Assembly (NCBI RefSeq): GCF_019145475.1
Contig: NZ_JAHTKI010000019.1
Coordinates: 31,195-95,194, forward strand
Source: Pseudomonas botevensis
GTDB lineage: Bacteria > Pseudomonadota > Gammaproteobacteria > Pseudomonadales > Pseudomonadaceae
Length of the DNA: 64,000 nt
Reading direction: 5' to 3'
The position numbers and the translations under genes are program-made. The notes beneath the pieces are model-generated. The model was not told the origin of the DNA. It saw nothing but the letters and a program-made list of their open reading frames with translations, and ran no database searches. Every line of letters starts with the position of its first letter. Within the stretch, counting starts at the first letter, position 1. Positions 60,490-64,000 of this stretch are shown piece by piece.

Positions 60490-61146
60490 TCAGCGCCGCA
60501 ATGACAACTGATGCTGAGCCACCAGATCGGCCATGCTGTTGATGCAGTAGTGCGCAGCGCATGGCGTCGCTTGTTTGACCCGTTCGCGGCCGATCAGGCA
60601 CACATCGGTAATCGCCTGCCGACGAGCTGATGGCCGGGTCACCAGAAGGATCTCGGCGGGTTCCAGCGCGTTTGCCTTCAACCAGTCGGCATCCTGCAGC
60701 GGGTCGCAGGCCAACGAGATGAAATCGTCCGCGACAATCCCCAGGCGCTCACACAGCCCCCCTCGATCCTCGACATCCCGATCGCCCGTCACCAGCAGGC
60801 GATAGAACTTGCGCAAGTACAACATCGCTCCGGGAGCGTCCTCGAACAACGACCAGCCAGCCGCCGAGCGGGCGAAACTCATGCCCTCCTCCCAATTGAC
60901 TTTCAACGCCCAGCGCTCAGCCAATTGGCGGTGGGCGAAACACAGTAATCCACTGAAGCCTAGCTCAGCGAAGCGCGGATACAGCGCCCACACCACCTCA
61001 CGATATTCGGCCAGCACCTGTTCCTTGTCCGGGCGCCCGCCCCGGCTGTCGAGCAGCGGTTGCAACGCCGCCCAGACCCCCGAGTCGCGATCGACCAGGA
61101 CTTCATCGCAATCGATGAGCAGCGCTCGATAATCAGTCAGCCCCAT
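60490..61146 (-). CDS. HAD-superfamily hydrolase-like protein
   Basis: The 218-residue protein begins with the HAD motif I (YRALLIDCDEVLVDRDSGVW, giving the DxDxV nucleophile pair). It has motif II-like YRLLVTGDRD near residue 115 and a cap domain rich in Trp and Arg. Motif III/IV is less clear near residues 150-175 (CDPLQDADWLKA). It may be a phosphatase or a haloacid-dehalogenase relative. ATG 61146 is chosen over a GTG three codons upstream. It lies between the Lrp gene and the transaminase gene on the same strand. Confidence 0.75.
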   Translation of the reverse strand: MGLTDYRALLIDCDEVLVDRDSGVWAALQPLLDSRGGRPDKEQVLAEYREVVWALYPRFAELGFSGLLCFAHRQLAERWALKVNWEEGMSFARSAAGWSLFEDAPGAMLYLRKFYRLLVTGDRDVEDRGGLCERLGIVADDFISLACDPLQDADWLKANALEPAEILLVTRPSARRQAITDVCLIGRERVKQATPCAAHYCINSMADLVAQHQLSLRR

Positions 61147-61196
61147 GATGTACACAGCCTCCGATGATGCATTCCATCAACCCATGCGCCATAAAG

Positions 61197-61232
61197 GTTC
61201 ACGGACGATGCCTTGCAGCAGCGCCCGTGAAC
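61197..61232 (-). terminator. Hairpin after the transaminase gene
   Basis: GTTCACGG (61197-61204) and CCGTGAAC (61225-61232) form an 8-bp stem just past the minus-strand transaminase stop. On that strand CTTTAT follows. It would end the transaminase transcript before the HAD gene. Confidence 0.6.
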
Positions 61233-61242
61233 GCTCAGGACG

Positions 61243-62535
61243 TCAGTTCAATACCCGTGCCAGAGCCGCTTGCAGAATCTGCAGTGCCTCATCAACCTGT
61301 GCCTCGGTAGCCACCAGCGGTGCGAGGAAGCGCAGCACGTTGCGGTACACGCCGCACTTGATCACCAGCAGGCCACCCTTGCGCGCCTCGTCGATCAGGC
61401 GTTGGTTCAGGTCGGCGTCCGGGGTGCGCGCCTCGTCGTTCTTGATCAACTCGATCGCCAGCATGAACCCGGTGCCACGCACGTCGCCAATCTGCGGGTG
61501 GCGACTCTGCAAGCGCAACAGCCCCTGGCGCAGGCGCTCGCCCAATGCATCACCGCGCGCCAGCAACTGTTCCTCTTCGTACGCATCGATGACTGCCAGT
61601 GCCGCCGCGCACGACAACGCGTTGCCGCCGTAAGTCCCGCCTAGCCCGCCGGGCAATGGCGCATCCATGATCTCGGCCCGGCCGACCACACCGGACAACG
61701 GCAGGCCACCGGCCAGGCTCTTGGCCACGGTCACCAGGTCAGGCTGGATGCCCGCATGCTGGAAACCGAACCACTTGCCGGTGCGACCGAAACCGGTCTG
61801 GATTTCATCGAGGATCAGTACGATGCCATGCTTGTGCGTCAGCGCGCGAAGCGCCTGAAGGAACTCAGCCGGGGCCGCGAGGAAACCACCGTCGCCCTGC
61901 ACCGGCTCGATGATGATCGCCGCGACCCGCTCCGGCGCGACCTGAGTGGCGAGCAGTTCGTCCAGTGCCTTGAGCGCGATCTCGCTGGTGACGCCGCGAT
62001 AGGCATTCGGATACGGCGTGTGAAACACCTCCGGCGCAAACGGCCCGAAGTTCTGTTTGTAAGGCTGGCTCATGCCGGTCAGTGTGGTGCCGAGCAAGGT
62101 CCGTCCGTGGAAACCGCCACGGAAGGAGATCACCGCCGAACGATTGGTGTGCGCCCGGGCGATTTTCACCGCGTTCTCCACCGCTTCGGCGCCGGAAGTG
62201 AAGAACGCGGCTTTGTACGACTCCTTGCCGCCAATCATTTCGCACAGGCGCTGGGCCAGATCCAGATAAGGCTTGTAGGCCACCACCTGGAAGCAGGCAT
62301 GGGAAACCTTTTGCAACTGCGCCTGAACCGCCGCCACCACTTTCGGGTGGTTATGGCCGATGTTCAACACACCGATACCGCCGACGAAATCCAGGTAACG
62401 CTGGCCGTCCACGTCCCACAATTCGGCACCTTGGGCGCGATCGATCACCAACGGATGAGCGGTCACCAGGCCCCGCGGCACGAATTGATCGCGCTGACGG
62501 AGCAAATGAGGGGTTTGGTCGACTTTGCTGTTCAT
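61243..62535 (-). CDS. 4-aminobutyrate transaminase-like class III aminotransferase
   Basis: The 430-residue PLP enzyme is of the GabT/ornithine aminotransferase class. The PLP lysine is Lys272 in VTVAKSLAGG, and the cofactor-binding aspartate Asp243 in ILILDEIQTGFGRTG. The substrate strings are FFTSGAEAVENAVKIAR and GGFHGRTLLGTTLTG. The family length and the GIGVLNIGHNHPKV opening fit GabT. ATG 62535 with GGGA 7 bp upstream is preferred to ATG 62547. With the aldehyde dehydrogenase at 58452 it could turn a diamine-derived amino acid into a dicarboxylic acid. Confidence 0.9.
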   Translation of the reverse strand: MNSKVDQTPHLLRQRDQFVPRGLVTAHPLVIDRAQGAELWDVDGQRYLDFVGGIGVLNIGHNHPKVVAAVQAQLQKVSHACFQVVAYKPYLDLAQRLCEMIGGKESYKAAFFTSGAEAVENAVKIARAHTNRSAVISFRGGFHGRTLLGTTLTGMSQPYKQNFGPFAPEVFHTPYPNAYRGVTSEIALKALDELLATQVAPERVAAIIIEPVQGDGGFLAAPAEFLQALRALTHKHGIVLILDEIQTGFGRTGKWFGFQHAGIQPDLVTVAKSLAGGLPLSGVVGRAEIMDAPLPGGLGGTYGGNALSCAAALAVIDAYEEEQLLARGDALGERLRQGLLRLQSRHPQIGDVRGTGFMLAIELIKNDEARTPDADLNQRLIDEARKGGLLVIKCGVYRNVLRFLAPLVATEAQVDEALQILQAALARVLN

Positions 62536-62678
62536 GGCATTTCCCATCGTGAGTGCGGCAGCCCGGAATGACTGCATGAGGTATGTGCAGATGGTGTCCA
62601 GATTAAGGCCTGCACGAAACGAACTACGCCGAACTTGCCCCCTGAGAAATTCGGATCGACTGTTTTCACCCCGCCAAA

Positions 62679-62710
62679 CGGCAGATTCCTTCACCCCGTC
62701 GAATCTGCCG
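62679..62710. promoter_or_regulatory. 10-bp inverted repeat between the divergent gabT-like and ghrA-like genes
   Basis: CGGCAGATTC (62679-62688) and GAATCTGCCG (62701-62710) are exact inverse copies 12 bp apart. They lie 144 bp from the transaminase start and 111 bp from the reductase start. They may form an operator or a leader hairpin. The remainder of the 285-bp intergenic space holds nothing else I can name. Confidence 0.5.
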
Positions 62711-62820
62711 CCATCCTGCTTATCCGACGTGGTGCGACCCGTTTAATCCGACGCTTTCAACAGATCCTGCTCCAGCGTTGCGCGATGATGAGAGCACTTT
62801 CAACCCTCCAGGAATTGACC

Positions 62821-63747
62821 ATGGCCCTGCTTTACAAAGCTGACCCCGTGCGCGGCGAACAGTGGAAAACCCTGTTCGCCGAAAACGCCCCGGATATCGA
62901 ATGGCGCGCCTGGCCGGATATTGGCAACCCCGAGGACATCGAGTACCTCGCCGCATGGCAGGCGCCGGATGATCTTGAAGCATTGCTGCCGAATCTGAAG
63001 GTGCTGTTCGCCTTGTCCGCCGGGGTCGATCAACTGGACCTCGGCCGCATCCCGCAACGTCTTCCAGTGGTACGCCTGCTCGATCCGGGCATCACCCGTG
63101 GCATGTGCGAGTACGCCAGTTTTGCCGTGCTGAGCCTGCACCGGGACATGCTGCGTTATCGCCAGCAGCAGATAGCCCGCTGCTGGCAGGCGCACCTGCT
63201 CCAGCCGTCGCATAAACGCCGGGTCGGTGTGATGGGCCTCGGCACTCAGGCGCAACAAATTCTCGCCACCCTGCAACCCATGGGCTTTGCACTGAAAGGC
63301 TGGGCGCGCAGCGCGCATCACATCGACGGAGTGGAATGCTTTGCCGGGCGCGAGCAACTGCCGGCGTTTCTCAGCCAGTGCGACATCCTGCTGTGCGTGC
63401 TGCCCCTGACTGAACAGACTCAGGGCATTCTTGATCGCGAACTGTTCCGCCAACTGCCCCGCGGCGCGGCACTGATCAACATGGGCCGTGGTGGGCATCT
63501 GGTGGAAAGTGACCTGCTGCAGGCATTGGGCAACGGACAGCTCAGCGGCGCCGTACTGGACGTTTTGCAAGAAGAACCGGCCCCGGCGGACCATCCATTC
63601 TGGAGTCACCCGCAGATTCTGCTGACCCCGCATATCGCGGCGATGACCCAGCCTGAAAGCGCGTTTGAAGTGTTGCTGGAGAATATCCGACGATTCGAAC
63701 GCCGCGAGCCCATGACTGGCCAGATCGACCGCGCCAAAGGTTACTGA
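62821..63747 (+). CDS. ghrA: Glyoxylate/hydroxypyruvate reductase A-like 2-hydroxyacid dehydrogenase
   Basis: The 308-residue NAD(P)H-dependent reductase is of the D-2-hydroxyacid dehydrogenase family, GhrA branch. The dinucleotide loop is RVGVMGLGTQAQQILATLQPMGF, the active-site Arg is in INMGRGGHLVESDLL, the Glu in LQEEPAP, and the catalytic His in LLTPHIAAMTQPESA. The start MALLYKADPVRGEQW and the length match GhrA. AGGAA lies 6 bp before ATG 62821. It would reduce glyoxylate or hydroxypyruvate. It is alone and divergent from the transaminase gene. Confidence 0.9.
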   Translation: MALLYKADPVRGEQWKTLFAENAPDIEWRAWPDIGNPEDIEYLAAWQAPDDLEALLPNLKVLFALSAGVDQLDLGRIPQRLPVVRLLDPGITRGMCEYASFAVLSLHRDMLRYRQQQIARCWQAHLLQPSHKRRVGVMGLGTQAQQILATLQPMGFALKGWARSAHHIDGVECFAGREQLPAFLSQCDILLCVLPLTEQTQGILDRELFRQLPRGAALINMGRGGHLVESDLLQALGNGQLSGAVLDVLQEEPAPADHPFWSHPQILLTPHIAAMTQPESAFEVLLENIRRFERREPMTGQIDRAKGY

Positions 63748-63798
63748 TCCAGATCCCAATAACTTGCTTCCACAGAGCAAAAGAGCAAAGAGCAAAAG

Positions 63799-63856
63799 CC
63801 CCTCACCCTAGCCCTCCCGAAACGTCGGACCGCCCGGAGGGAGAGGGAACTGACCA
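63799..63856. repeat. Pseudomonas-type dispersed intergenic repeat
   Basis: The stretch runs from CCCCTCACCC to GAGGGAGAGGG and on to CTGACC, with C-rich and G-rich arms that can fold back on each other. This CCCTCACCC...GAGGGAGAGGG pattern is familiar from many Pseudomonas intergenic spaces. An open frame on the minus strand covers it, but it looks like a by-product of the repeat and not a gene. Confidence 0.55.
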
Positions 63857-63914
63857 CAGCGGCAGCAAGGAATATGTACACCCGCCAAAACCAGGTCGGC
63901 CCGAAGGCCGCCTC

Positions 63915-63936
63915 CGCGGGCAAGCCCACGCCCACA
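63915..63936. repeat. REP-like element half
   Basis: A 22-base stretch beginning CGCGGGCAAGCCC and ending CCCACA resembles the Pseudomonas REP core in which GCGGGCAAGCCCGC is followed by TCCCACA. It has a single change in the arm. No inverted partner is seen before the window ends. The last 60 bases of the window show no gene. Confidence 0.5.
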
Positions 63937-64000
63937 AAAGCAAAAGCAGCCTGCGAAGTCCGCCCCCGCTTCCCACCACTCAACACAATGAGCGTTAGCT

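Noticed and set aside
63775..63800. Short AGCAAA(A)G tandem repeats as a possible CRISPR or microsatellite
   Set aside because: Only three imperfect units of 7-8 bases without spacers.
63741..63986. Minus-strand frame of 81 codons at the right edge
   Set aside because: It runs through a dispersed repeat and a REP-like element and overlaps the end of the ghrA-like gene.

Overview
The window looks like chromosome of a fluorescent-group Pseudomonas. Coding sequence is GC-rich. It carries two FecI/FecR/TonB-receptor iron modules under Fur-box promoters, many GntR/MarR/AraC/LysR/Lrp/TetR regulators next to small catabolic operons, and a trans-4-hydroxy-L-proline catabolic cluster in the gene order I recall from Pseudomonas putida. 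A REP-like tail sits at the right edge. Species assignment is inference; there is no rRNA or tRNA gene in the window.

Layout, left to right. The 3' end of a class V aminotransferase comes first. An iron module follows: ECF sigma, FecR, TonB receptor, then a periplasmic binding protein, FecCD permease and ATPase (330-7387). Next are a MarR-GNAT fusion regulator with its own twin-palindrome promoter and a small lipoprotein. A 2.26-kb AT-rich insert (8749-11008) holds one AAA ATPase with a TOPRIM/DUF4435-like C-terminus. It is bounded by an exact 22-bp direct repeat that overlaps the 3' end of the hydroxyproline regulator. The hydroxyproline cluster runs to 18535: regulator, permease, epimerase, deaminase, semialdehyde dehydrogenase, D-hydroxyproline dehydrogenase.

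After that come a secreted DUF4432 sugar-epimerase-like protein under a LacI-type operator, a GntR-DUF1989 operon, and a MarR-methyltransferase pair. A molybdenum hydroxylase operon follows (2Fe-2S subunit, molybdopterin subunit, triheme cytochrome c, XdhC) with an AraC regulator upstream. From 29741 to 37829 there is an RND efflux pump, a divergent outer-membrane channel, a FadL-type porin and a TetR regulator. Four copies of one 24-bp inverted-repeat operator tie these four transcription units together. Then come a LysR/quinone-oxidoreductase pair, an Lrp-controlled acetylpolyamine/ornithine cluster, and a YcaC-like hydrolase.

The last third holds the second FecI/FecR/TonB module, a secreted lactonase, and a diguanylate cyclase. 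A CadC-type regulator with TPR repeats lies next to an NmrA/cupin/HlyD/MFS operon. An aldehyde dehydrogenase, Lrp regulator, HAD protein, GabT-type transaminase and a GhrA-type reductase complete the window. No IS element, CRISPR array, phage gene or integrase was seen.
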